A stretch of 64,000 nucleotides of DNA, taken from positions 1 to 64,000 of the forward strand of contig SKCR01023831.1 of NCBI GenBank assembly GCA_019454045.1. The letters are read 5' to 3'. Each line of letters begins with the position of its first letter. Position 1 is the stretch's first letter. The position numbers and the translations under genes are program-made. Shown in pieces: positions 10,790 through 21,311 of the stretch. The stretch comes from Zanthoxylum bungeanum. Its lineage: Eukaryota; Streptophyta; Magnoliopsida; Sapindales; Rutaceae. The notes beneath the pieces are model-generated. The model was not told where the DNA came from. It did no database searches and saw nothing but the letters and a program-made list of their open reading frames with translations.

Positions 10790-12764
10790 TGTTAGACATT
10801 GTGTCCCATTGCGTCACTGTTTGTAAATGATATTGTATTATTGTACAAAATTAACTATGTAATAATGAAATTGCCTTTTGCCATTTTGTAAATATTATTT
10901 ACTTTGATATATAAATGGCGAAAGTCCATATGATTAGTACTGGATTGAGATGATATGAGACAGTATCAATCCATAAAGGTTATAATTAAATATCCCTAGC
11001 CGTAGTATTATCGAGACTGGACATCGATAATGCGGAATAGACTAGTATTGCGCTTGTGCACGTTGTGGGCACAACGGCATAGTTCTCATATATTTAAGTA
11101 TTGGATACTTATGCAAGTGCGATAGGAGGTTGTGTTTTACCGATGGTACGGAAAACAGCTTCGCTCTGGATAGACCCCGCGGAATCCCATTGGTAGTATG
11201 TCTAGGTGTCTATGGGAGGCCGCATCAGGGTGGGTGTATATGGTCTTAACCTGAGACTTACATCGCTAGTACTTGCGACAATCGGTAAACTTTGGTTTTG
11301 GTGGTTGGGGACCTTAACCGGTTCTGTGTACACCTCTTCTGGGTTTATCGAGAATCGTAGTGTACTGGATGTGATGTCAAGATGGAAGTATCGCTTCAGA
11401 CATATGGATGGGTGATGATCACGCAGGACACAGAACTAGTACTCTATAAAAGGTTGCAACCGTCGGGACAATATGACTAGGTCAGGATTGTCCGATTTAA
11501 AGAGACTAGTTGCTTGATGTCCGATATATGTTTCGTACGGGGCAGACACATCTCCAGCCCCAGGCCTAGCATGTGATCATCCGATACTGGATCGATGTAC
11601 GCAATACTACGGTATACTACGCTTGATATAGATCTTATATTCCTATAAGAATATTTCTGGAGAATTGGGTAGGCATGGCGCTTTGCTAGAAGCCAACCTT
11701 GTCTTGTGAATCGGTAAGAACGTAGTACGAGGTACGTGCGTGTTCGGATTATCCGACGACCGTATTTACTGCCAACATATCCGGAGATCTCTGGGTCGCT
11801 TCCTGAAGATTCACCTATGATATTTGATTCGAACTTAATTAATCTTGGATTAATTGCGGAGAGAAACTTTATCTCGGATAAAGTGCCTTATTTAGAGAGA
11901 GAGAACGATTAATTTGGAATTAATCAGTAAAATTATTATATTCGATATAATAATTGAAATTCGATTTCGACGCGAAATTAAAATTAGATTTTAATTCGGG
12001 CATACGAGTTAATTTAGAATTAATTCGTTAGCGACGTAAATAATAATTTCGCTAGGCGCGATTATTTATTTAAATTCGATTTAATTAACGTCGCGACGCA
12101 AGTTCGGTATTTCGGAAATATCGAACCCGAACGCGTGAGTGCATGTGGGCCCGCTTTCATTTGGAAACGTGTGGGGCCCACATGACACATGTCATTATAT
12201 GTATTATTTTATTGATAATGCATTGCATGGTGATAGTGTATAATGCACTCAATTGTTATGCATGGAATTTGAGTGTTTGACACTCTAAGCCTTTGCATGG
12301 TTTGTGTCATAGATTTATTATTATTTAATAAATATTATGGCATAAATATAAATTGATTTTTGGTATCAAAAATCAAGTAGAAAAATCTCTCTTCTCTCTC
12401 TCACATTGCCGAAAACTGCATGCAGTTTTTGGGTCTTCATCTTTTTAATTTTGTTGCCAAAAAGCTTGAAGATAGTGTGGTTGTTTGGAACATCTTCTCA
12501 CATGCAAGGCTAGCACCTTCAAGGGATCAAAAGAGGTGATAGGGAAACCATCATAGAGCAAGGAATTCACAAAGCTTGGAGCTTTCCACCTTCTTCTCCT
12601 CTTGGCCGAATCAATCAACACTTGGAGCTTCCATTTTGGTTTGATTTTCTTCATCAACAAAGCATTGTAAGTATGATTCCGCCATACTTCAAAGTTAAAT
12701 ATATATTCATTTATTGTATTTCAAATGCTTAATCTTTCCTTGGGACATATTATAGAAACCAACA
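10790..12764 (+). repeat. Element B 3' LTR
   Basis: 1975 bp, nearly identical to 2475-4449. It differs by small indels and single-base changes. The hairpin at 12004-12028 (11-bp arms with one G-T pair, loop TAG) is intact here but damaged in the left LTR near 3700. The TATA box is at 11445 and the splice-donor motif at 12667. Confidence 0.96.
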
Positions 12765-12769
12765 ATCAC
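12765..12769. repeat. Right TSD of element B (ATCAC)
   Basis: Exact repeat of 2470-2474. The gag of element A resumes here. Confidence 0.95.
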
Positions 12770-13647
12770 TAAGCAGAAGCCGGAGGAAAGCTTCAAAGAG
12801 TATGTTGATCGCTGGAGAAGAAACCAGCTCCTAAAGATGCAGACTCGGCCCTCAGAGAAGGACCAAATAAGATGATTATCAAGGGCACTAGCCCTCCATC
12901 TATGGGAAACTGAGGAGGATGAACTCCATGATCAATGACTTCCGACAGATGAGGGAAACTGTCATGGATATTGAAGAAGAAGAAGCAGAGAAAACATGAA
13001 GTTTTATGGCCTAAGTAGGAGGCCTATTGGGGGAACATCAGGTACCAAACCTGATTCTGCTGAGATTGCTGCCATCCGGAATCAGAGATTCTCCAACTTA
13101 GGGAGGCCCTTGTCTAAGGTGTTGGAGAAATTAAAAGACAAGGACTTCTGAAACCCCTGGAGGCCAAACCACTTCCCAACCCTATCCACCACATCTCAAC
13201 TTGAGCCAATACTGTCACTTCCACCAACAGAAAGGCCATGACAATGACAACTGTGTACGCCTCCGCCATGAAATCCAGGACCTTATAGACTCCAAAAAGA
13301 TACCCAAACCTAAAACAGAACACCCTAACACAGACCAAAATCCCCTACCAAATTATCACTATGTCCCCCCGCCGACCTATATGATAAACTCTGGCCTACC
13401 CGAAAGCCTTGTCCTCAAAACCTTTGACCACCAAGCCTATTGCCTTGGAATTTGGGATAGTAACAGCGAAGATGAGACAGAATGGAGGCATAATTTTTGG
13501 GAAGACTTCTCCAGTAGTGATGAAGAAGAAGTGATGTGGATGACACGCAGTGGGCGTTTCTATAATGATATGACTGAGAAGGGTAAAAGAGTGTTATCAG
13601 AGGGTAGAGAAGTGGCTGAGGATACAGAAAATGTGAGGGAGATGTAG
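12765..13647 (+). pseudogene. gag: Element A gag, 3' part
   Basis: It resumes with KQKPEESFKEYVDRWRR, the conserved retrotransposon gag domain. Frame breaks follow up to about 13200. The frame from 13201 holds a CHFHQQKGHDNDNC zinc-finger-like motif (C codons at 13213 and 13252) typical of Tat gag, then an acidic region and a stop at 13645. Non-functional. Confidence 0.87.
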
Positions 13648-13849
13648 TGCTGCAGTAGTTGAGGAAAACCCGAGCACAAGTGAGTATCTGGGATTTGTTG
13701 TGTGCATCTCAGGAGCACAGGCGGGCCATGGTTGAGGCCTTAAGCAAGATAGCGGTGACGTTGGATGCCAACCCCGCAATGTTTGTTGGGTTAGTGAAAA
13801 AGGAGACTTTGCAGGCAATCACTTTTTCTGAGGAAGAACTCTCAGCTTA

Positions 13850-14900
13850 GGGGAGAAATCATATTAGACCTTTGTTTATCAGAGCTGAAGTGAAGGGTAA
13901 AAGGACCTCTTGTGTGATGGTGGATGACAGCTCATCCATTAATGTGTGCCCGTTGAAGATTTTGGCCTAGCTGAGTATAAAGACAACCGATCTGGACCCC
14001 TCTAGTATGACTATCAAGGCTTATGATGACAGTATGCGAGGAGTTGAGGGTACATTTGTAGCAACGGTCAAGGTTGGTCCTATTGAGGACGGAGTTGAGT
14101 TCACAGTGCTGGATATCCCAGCCACTTTTGCCTTGTTGTTAGGAAGGCCTTGGTTTCATAAGCTTGGGGGTGTGCCCTCCACTCTGCATCAGATGATTAA
14201 TTTCCCATATGGGGGAGAAAAATTGTCACCATCCAAGCTGAGGTAGACAATGCTGTGGTGCTTTGGAAATACAACTTTTCACAAGGTTCCAAGTGTCAGC
14301 AACTTTTGAGGAATGGGTGGATCCTAAGGTAGCTAGGATCATGGGAAAAATTTTGTTCAAGCCGGGTGAGGGTTCAAAACTGCCAGACTTTAGAGGCCAG
14401 ACTACTCGGAGAGGTTTGGGGTATAAATCTGACGAAGAAAAGCCGAAGGCAGCTAGGATCATGGAATGCTTCGTGAAGGCTTCAGGGTATCAAGGTGAGC
14501 CCGAACCAATAGAAGTTAATGGGATTGTGGTGTCTAGATTTGAGATCTTCCAAGAGATGTTGGGTAAGAAGTCGCTGACCGAAGAAGTTGTGGAGGAAGA
14601 GAATTGGGAAGAAGAATTGATGAAGTTGGAGAGCCAGACTCTCGAAGAGGATAAGAAGTCTGAGAAGAACCTGGTTGCGGAGGATGAAGTATCTGCCGAT
14701 GATGAAGACATTTATCTTCCTGATTTATTTGAGTGTACTCCCGCATTTATTAGCAATAAAGACAATCATTTTGCTTATTTGCCCGAGTCTTTTTCCTCTA
14801 ACTTGCATGGCTTGAGTATATTTGATATCAGCTCCACCAGAATGAATGCATTTAACTTAGGCACGCCTGAGAATCCTAAGGAAATTCTGATCGCAAGTGA
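13850..14900 (+). pseudogene. pol: Element A protease and linker to RT
   Basis: The region starts after the gag stop. The aspartic protease site reads VMVDDSSSINVCPL (13915-13956); Tat proteases usually have a D-x-G triad, and here the glycine position is Ser. An in-frame TAG lies at about 13968. The flap and end motif LLLGRPWFHKLGGVPSTLHQ lies near 14140-14195. A frame break near 14240 leads to a long acidic linker (14263-14900) rich in Glu, then the start of the RT domain. The gene is inactive. Confidence 0.85.
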
Positions 14901-15834
14901 AGTTACTGCTGAAGAGCGGGAGAAATTAGAAGAAGTATTGGTCAGATATGCCAAAGTGTTTTCTTGGTTCTATGAGGATATGCCTGGGGTAGACATAAGC
15001 ATTGCCCAGCACACAATACTAACTTATCCGAATATGAAGTCAGTGAAACAGAAACTTCGACGGATGAGACCTGAGTGGGCCGAGAAGGTCAGGGAAGAGG
15101 TTAAGAAACAGATAGATGTGGGGTTCCTGGAAGTGGTAAAGTATCCCGAATAGTTAGCAAATGTTGTGCCAGTACCGAAGAAAGACGGGAAGGTTAGAAT
15201 GTGCGTGGATTACAGAGATCTCAACAAGGCTTGTCCGAAAGATGATTTTCCTCTACCTCAAATTGATATACTAGTTGATAGTGCAACTTTATCTGCCATG
15301 TATTCATTTGCGGATGGGTTTTCAGGGTATAATCAGGTTCTTATGGCTGAGGAAGACAAGCACAAAATTTCCTTCGTCATAGAATGAGGTACTTATTGTT
15401 ACAAGGTAATGCCATTTGGGCTCAAGAATGCTATAGCCACTTATCAGCGGATGGCCACTACAATATTCCATGACTTGATGCACAAAGAGATTGAAGTCTA
15501 TGTGGATGATATGATGGTGAAATCAGAAACAAGAATTGGGCATGTAGAAGCACTGGAGAAGTTCCTTCAAAGGGTTGACAAATATAACTTGCGGCTGAAT
15601 CCCAAGAAATTTGTGTTTGGGGTAACATCAGGAAAATTGTTGGGACATACAGTGGGAATGGGAGGAATAAAAGTAGATCTTGAGAAAATCAAGGCAATTA
15701 CTGAGATGCCGGCACCGAAGACAGCGAAAGAGGTTAGAGAATTCTTGGGAAAAATTCAGTATATCAGTCGGTTCATCGCCAAGTTGACATCAGTTTGTGA
15801 ACCTATCTTTAGATTGTTAAGGACCAGCCAGTGA
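14901..15834 (+). pseudogene. pol: Element A reverse transcriptase
   Basis: The domain runs from EEREKLEEVLVRYAKVFSW through VPVPKKDGKVRMCVDYRDLN, MPFGLKNA and the catalytic YVDDMMVKS (YVDD at 15499-15510) to EFLGKIQYISRFI. Two in-frame stops, TAG at 15151 and TGA at 15385, both sit where the family has tryptophan. Sequence around them is otherwise well kept. The enzyme copies element RNA into DNA in the particle; this copy is dead. Confidence 0.95.
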
Positions 15835-16282
15835 AATGGAATGAGCAGTGTCAGTCAGCTTTCGACAAGATCAGAGAATACTTGGTAAAGCCTCCTGTAT
15901 TGAAACCTCCAAGACCAGGCAAGCCTTTTGTACTGTATTTGGCTATAGATCAGAAGCACTGGGGGAAATGATGGTACAGGCAGATGAGACCGGGGTAGAG
16001 CATGCAGTATATTATCTCAGTAAGAAAATGCTTCCGTATGAAGCCCGCTATCAAGAAGTAGAGAAGATCTGTTTGGCAGTAGTATAGGCATCCATAAAAT
16101 TGCGGCATTACTTCCAATCTTACAAGATCCAGGTAGTGGCAAAAGAGAATCCTTTGAAATATCTGCATTCAGTGCCTTCGCTAGTGGGAAAGTTGGGAAG
16201 ATGGTTATTGTTGCTGACAGAGTTTGACATTGAGTACCTCACTTCCAAAGTGATCAAGGGGCGAGCCATAGCAGAGTTCTAG
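15835..16282 (+). pseudogene. pol: Element A RNase H (first)
   Basis: WNEQCQSAFDKIREYL, then KPFVLYLAI, then a frame shift near 15945, then HAVYYLSKKMLPYEARYQ and the stop TAG at 16085, again at a family Trp codon, followed by the connection KLRHYFQSYKIQV. The match to the gypsy RNase H is clear, but three breaks inactivate it. Confidence 0.88.
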
Positions 16283-16344
16283 CATTGGAACCTATTGAAA
16301 GGGATCATCATAAGTTTGAATTTCCAGATGAATAGATCCAGGCA

Positions 16345-16530
16345 ATAGCAGTTCAGAGATGGAAAATGTATTTTGAAGGAGCAGTGAAACCTTACCTTTT
16401 TCACCTCAGAAAGTTGGCACAGGTTATCCCCGATTGTAAGTTTCAGCACTTGCCGCGAGAAGAGAACCAGATGGCTGATGCATTAGCTACACTTGCAGCG
16501 ACTTGGGAGAATCCAAAAAAGTTAGTGATG
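16345..16530 (+). pseudogene. Element A second (archaeal-type) RNase H, internally collapsed
   Basis: WKMYFEGAV (from 16360), the family start around the first catalytic Asp (D to E here), is followed directly by YLFHLRKLAQVIPDCKFQHLPREENQMADALATLA, which is the C-terminal end. The central portion, normally on the order of 100 residues with the other catalytic residues, is absent. A second RNase H is a hallmark of plant Tat elements. The deletion probably predates or accompanies inactivation; which came first is not known. Confidence 0.75.
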
Positions 16531-17859
16531 AGACCGTTGGTACTGACAACAGCAAATAGACCCGTTTATGAGACAGAAAGAGTCCTGGAAGTGGAGATCG
16601 ACGATGGTAAACCTTGGTATCACGACATTCAAAGGTATCTGGAACACGTGGAACTCCCAAAAGGAGCAGGCAGAAAAGACAGATTAGCCATTCAGAAATT
16701 AGCTTCCCAATATGTGATTTTGAAAGGAGAACTGTACAAGAGGCAAGCAAACAGTATTCAGTTGAAATGTTTGAGAAAAGAAGAGGCTCATCAGGTAATG
16801 GAAGAAGTACACGCCGGGGTATGTGGTCCGCACATGAACGGGTTGAATCTGTCCCGTAAGATAGTGAGACAAGGTTATTACTGGTCCACCATGGAGACAG
16901 ACTGCACGAAGATGGTAAAGCACTGTCATGATTGTCAAGCACACGGTAATTTAAATTATTTGCCGCACACAGAGTTGCACGGGTTGTCAGAGCTGTGGCC
17001 TTTCTCAGTATGGGGAATTGATATGATTGGAGAGATTCGACCGAATGCGTCGAACATGCATCGCTTCATAGTAGTGCCAGTAGATTATTTCTCGAAGTGG
17101 GTGGAAGCCGAGTCATTCCGCAATGTTACAGCAAAACAGATGGCAAAGTTTATAGCTCAGAATCTCATTTGTCGGTATGGTATGCCGCACCATGTGGTTA
17201 CAGATAACAGAGTTCAATTCCAAGGGGAAACAAAGGCAATGCTACAGAAGTACATGATAGGCCATCATAAGTCATCACCGTACAGGCCGCAGGCAAATGG
17301 GGCAGTTGAGGCAGCCAACAAGACAATAAAGAAAATTTTAGCCAAAATGACAGAGAATTGCAGGGATTGGGCAGATAAGCTACCGTATGCCTTGTGGGGA
17401 TACAGAACGTCTGTAAGAATAGCAACATGGGCCACACCTTTTTCTCTAGTCTATGGAATGGAAGCAGTATTGCCAGTGGAAATGGAAATACAGTCTATGA
17501 GGGTATTAGCAGAAACAGAGTTACCGGAACAAGAATGGGCCGCACAGAGGTTTGATCAGTTAGCACTGCTAGATGAAAAGAGAATGAAGTTCTTGCATCA
17601 CATGCAGATATATCAGAAGAGGTTGGCTCGGGCATTCAACAAGAAGGTGCGCCCTACAAAGATTAAAAAGGGTGATTTGGTACTTAAGCAGTCAAGGCCG
17701 TCGATGACAGATCCGAGAGGAAAGTTCAGACCTAACTAGGAAGGACCTTACATAGTGCAGAAGGTAATGGGAAATGGGGCAGTGAAACTGTCAGACTTGG
17801 AAGGTAACAAGTTCACTGAGCTGATCAATGTGGATAGATTGAAGCAGTATTTTGCCTGA
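16531..17859 (+). pseudogene. pol: Element A integrase
   Basis: Zinc-binding HHCC: HAGVCGPHMNG ... CHDCQ (16810-16940). Catalytic core: WGIDMIG (about 17010), VTDNRVQF (about 17200, usual G is R), and the Glu in NGAVEAANK (about 17310). The C-terminal part contains KKGDLVLK. Then comes PN-TAG-EGPYIV: the TAG at 17737 replaces a Trp. The frame then ends LKQYFA with TGA at 17857-17859. This long frame is the best-kept piece of the element. Confidence 0.95.
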
Positions 17860-18429
17860 GAAAGTGAAAACTTGGCAGAAGACCTAACCCGATGGGATAA
17901 GGAAACTCAAGCATGCATGCATACACGTAAGATATTTTGGCATTTGTTTTGTGTTTGTTTTGTATTCACATGTTTTGAAGAAGAAAAGAGAAGGCGGGGC
18001 AACGACAAGCCAATTAGAAGCATCAGCATACTAGTAGCAGTTTTCGGATGCGTCCCAGGGGATGAGGCCCACATCAATACTAGCAGCACTTGGGGATACG
18101 TCCCGGGGTTTAGGCCCACAACAACTCATATATTAGTTGTAGTAATTGGGATGCGTCCCAGGATCGAGGTCCACTGCATCATCAATTTCGGGATACATCC
18201 CAGGGTCCAGGCCCACCTTTTGTCAGCGGTATTGGGATGCGTCCCAGGGTCGAGGCCCCCGTTGTCAGTTTTAGTTATTGGGATGCGTCCCATGATCAAG
18301 GTCCACTGCATCATCAAGTCAGTTCGAGACAGCAGGCAAGCCAGGTGGCAGCTGGCGAGCCAGGTAAGTGAAAATGCATTGCATAACTTTGATAGGATTG
18401 TCACAGTTACACATTACACAAGTCCCATC
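17860..18429 (+). repeat. Element A 3' non-coding region with GGGATGCGTCCCAGG repeats
   Basis: After the pol stop, about six degenerate copies of GGGATGCGTCCCAGGGTCGA with AGGCCCAC lie between about 18045 and 18310, 45-50 bp apart. Element C has the same idea with GGGAATGAATCCCAGG. The long open frame over 17872-18558 comes from the repeats and runs into the LTR, so it is not called as a gene. Confidence 0.8.
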
Positions 18430-18443
18430 AAAGTGGGGGCGAC
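18430..18443 (+). other. Element A polypurine tract
   Basis: AAAGTGGGGGCGAC directly before the LTR start TGTAGG. Element C has AAAATGGGGGTGAC at 30139-30152. Confidence 0.85.
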
Positions 18444-21180
18444 TGTAGGCACTGTACTTTTGCATATAAGTCCCTATGATGAGTCTCATTTGGAGACACT
18501 ACCTTTTAAGTCACGAAAGTCGCGGGAAACAGACGTCGGAAGGGGAAATTCAGAATAAGCATGTCATCAGATTTATTTCACAAGTTCACTGTTTTTCGTT
18601 CGTGCTGCGTTCGTTACCACATTCGCATGTCAAGCAGATTGCGGGCGTTCGTGTAGCGTTTGAATCGGTGTTCGAACGGTGTCGGTATTTCTGGTTTTGC
18701 TGCTAACCTCACACCCAAGCCCAATTAGCCCACAAAAGCCCATAAAACACATCCCAATTAATTAAATACATATTTAACACATGGCAAAATTAAAATCTAT
18801 CAAAAATATTATATACCAAACTAATCAAATTGTATGCCTAATCAAAACAAATTAAATATATTAACTTCCTAATTAACCAAATTTTGTCCCCCATTCCATC
18901 TTTTGATTTGCTTGTAAGACACTAATTGGTCTCCTTCCTATACAAGCACATGGAAATGCTAGCTCTTTGCCTATAAAAGAAACCCAATTCCAACCCTTCC
19001 CTCTCCTAGCACATTCATAAAAAACCACAAAAATTATGTAAGGCATTGATATCCTAGCTCATTCACACATAATTCACACAAGGAATCTCTCTTCCCCTCC
19101 TCCCTCTACATTAACTGAAAATCACCCTTGGAACAACCCTTACATTAACCGAAAATCACACCGCCCATACGGTAGCCTAAACACCTTAAAACAGCCCCCT
19201 AAAAACATCCAAAACAACCCCCAAATACATCCAAAATAGTAGCCTAAAAAGCCAAAAACTGTGACCGAAATACAGTAGCAAAACAGCAGCAAAACAACAG
19301 CCCGGACATCGAAGCAGCAAAGGGAAACGTTGAACTAGTGAACCAGAGGAGTTGCATAGCATCCCCCCTTCCGACGACCGTGTACGGTACTTCCGAGAGT
19401 CGACATAAAAGGTTAGACCTGAGGGCACTTTCTGTATTCATTTTTTCCCATCTTTTAATTGTTTTAGTTATTTATTTCGTATGAGAGTCGTTTATGGATG
19501 CATGTTGTGGTTTTGAATAAAATGGAAAATATGTCGCCTCTTGTGGTATATAGGATGGAAACCCAGACATAAATTCTGTAGCTGAATCCGAATGGACGGT
19601 AGTGCGGTCTGTACTTAGGATACAACTTCATGTACCACTTGAGCAAACGGCGCATATTTTGTTTTATATTGTTTTGATTCGTTTTCCGCTATTTAAATTA
19701 TGCATGTTATTTGTTTGAGTAATGATGAGGTAAAGTGCATGGGCTTAGTAAGTGCGATTAAATGTCCTCTATTTCGAGGGGTTAAAATCCTTTACCACGA
19801 TGCTTTGCCACGCGGGACGATGTATATTTGGTTGAATGTGATATGTGTTCAATCGGGTATACGAAGTCCGATATTGTTGTTTCTTTTTATCTCTTATATG
19901 CATTTTGTTATTAGCGCATGGGCTTAGTAAGTACAATTAAAGGTCCTCTATTTCGAGGGGTTAAAATCATTTACCACGATGCTTTGCCGCGGCGGATGAT
20001 GTATATTTGGTTGAATATGAGATGTGTTCAATCGAGTATACGAAGTCCGATATTGTTGTCTTTTTTTTTGCATTATGTCATTAGCGCATGGGCTTAGTAA
20101 GTGCGATTAAAGGTCCTCTGTTTCGAGGGGTTAAAATCCTTTACCACGATGCTTTACCGCGCCGGGTGAGGTACACATGATTGGATGGGAATGAGTTCAA
20201 TCGGACACGTGAGGTCCTATATTGTGGATTTGTTTGTCTATGTATGTGTTGCATGCATCAGGTATGGTTCCGTTCGAACGCGTTCTCAAACGCTATATGA
20301 ACGCGAACCTTCTGTTTACCGTTCGAACGCATTTTCGGAAACTACTCGAACACGGACGCATTTCTTAGTTTTATCATATATCAGGTCTGGTCCCGTTCGA
20401 ATATGTTTTCAAACGCTACACGAATGCGAACCTTATATTTACCGTTCGAACACGTTTTACAAACGCTACACAAATGCGCATGTATTTTCTTTGTTTTATC
20501 ATGTATCAGGTCTGATTCCGTTCTAATGCGTTCTCAAACGCTACACGAATGCGAACCTTCTGTTTACCATTCGAACACATTTACGAACACTGCATGAACG
20601 CGCACACACTGAATTGAGTCTTTTTTATCATACTTTATGCATAATTGCCCTATTAGTTATCCCTTTGTATTACGAACCTGATTGCTTCTCTTTATTACGC
20701 ATGATTGTGCAATTGCCAATTATCTCTATTCCCCACATGTATGAGTACAATGTGCTTATTACATTGTATGCTTGCTGTATGTTAATTTACCTTCATGCAT
20801 GCGAATTCAGACATAGATTATATGCAAATAAGTTGTATGCAAACATGAAAACTGTGTTATATGCAAACTTAGATATGAGCTTTGTACTTACGCATGCGAA
20901 CTTAGGAGTAAATTATCATTGGAAATAAATGTTGCTTAGGCTTTGTCGAATTATTGCACGAATCATTTTATTACAAGTGGCATAAGTAAGAGACCATTCT
21001 GAACCCAATGGTTTGAGGTATTCCCTTGCGAGGGGTGAGTGCGGCCTTAAATCTTTGTCCCAGTTCACATCGGGTGGCGACTCCATCATTCTCCAATTTA
21101 GTCCCCCGTGGGCTACTCCGTACTCCCAACCGGGCCGCGATCCCGGAACAGCATGCGTCGCCCAGTTTCTGTGTCCCACA
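18444..21180 (+). repeat. Element A 3' LTR
   Basis: TGTAGG...CCCACA, 2737 bp. Contents: TATA box 18972-18979; three units of 170-180 bp starting near 19735, 19914 and 20084 (GCATGGGCTTAGTAAG); three units of about 120 bp rich in GTTCGAAC near 20260, 20384 and 20506; and the conserved tail to 21180. The 5' LTR tail at 1-690 matches it. Confidence 0.93.
18972..18979 (+). promoter_or_regulatory. TATA box, element A LTR
   Basis: TATAAAAG followed by a C-rich stretch. Equivalent sites in element C are 21819-21826 and 30659-30666, in the same LTR context. Confidence 0.55.
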
Positions 21181-21311
21181 ATAGGTTATTTTGTGGTGTT
21201 TTTTTGTTGGCTTTGGTGATGCTGCTTAGGGTTCTTCTCTTTGTTGTTTCACGGTGATTGAAGGGTTTTTGGGGGCTACTTGTTGCCGTGTGAAAGAAGA
21301 AGAGAAGTTAG
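21181..21311 (-). mobile_element. Element D: short piece of an older Tat-type LTR, between A and C
   Basis: The stretch lies between the right end of A and the left end of C. Read on the minus strand it has the CT- and A-rich character of the middle of the Tat LTRs. GTTAG at 21307-21311 nearly matches ATTAG at 33816-33820, so D continued into 33816 before C inserted. A inserted into the other side at 21181. Confidence 0.6.

Larger units (their letters stand above)
2475..12764 (+). mobile_element. Element B: complete two-LTR Ty1/copia element nested in gag of A
   Basis: The LTRs 2475-4449 and 10790-12764 are both 1975 bp and nearly identical by eye. They start TGTTAG and end CAACA. The primer site is of initiator tRNA-Met type, and the polypurine tract is AAGTGGGAGAT. 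The domain order protease, integrase, RT, RNase H defines Ty1/copia. Several frameshifts make it non-autonomous. Related copies are G (55983) and I (61122). Confidence 0.96.
1..21180 (+). mobile_element. Element A: Tat-lineage Ty3/gypsy retrotransposon, degraded, 5' LTR cut by window
   Basis: The order is LTR end, primer site, leader, gag, protease, RT, RNase H, second RNase H, integrase, non-coding repeats, polypurine tract, LTR. The dual RNase H and gag type place it in the plant Tat lineage. Copia element B (2475-12764) splits its gag. The two LTR ends (1-690 and about 20490-21180) are clearly alike but differ by many transitions, so it is not a recent insertion. The right flank starts ATAGG at 21181; the matching left TSD lies outside the window. 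All coding parts are broken. Confidence 0.93.

Noticed and set aside
17872..18558. 228-codon open frame after element A integrase
   Set aside because: It is created by the tandem repeats, crosses the polypurine tract into the LTR and resembles no family.
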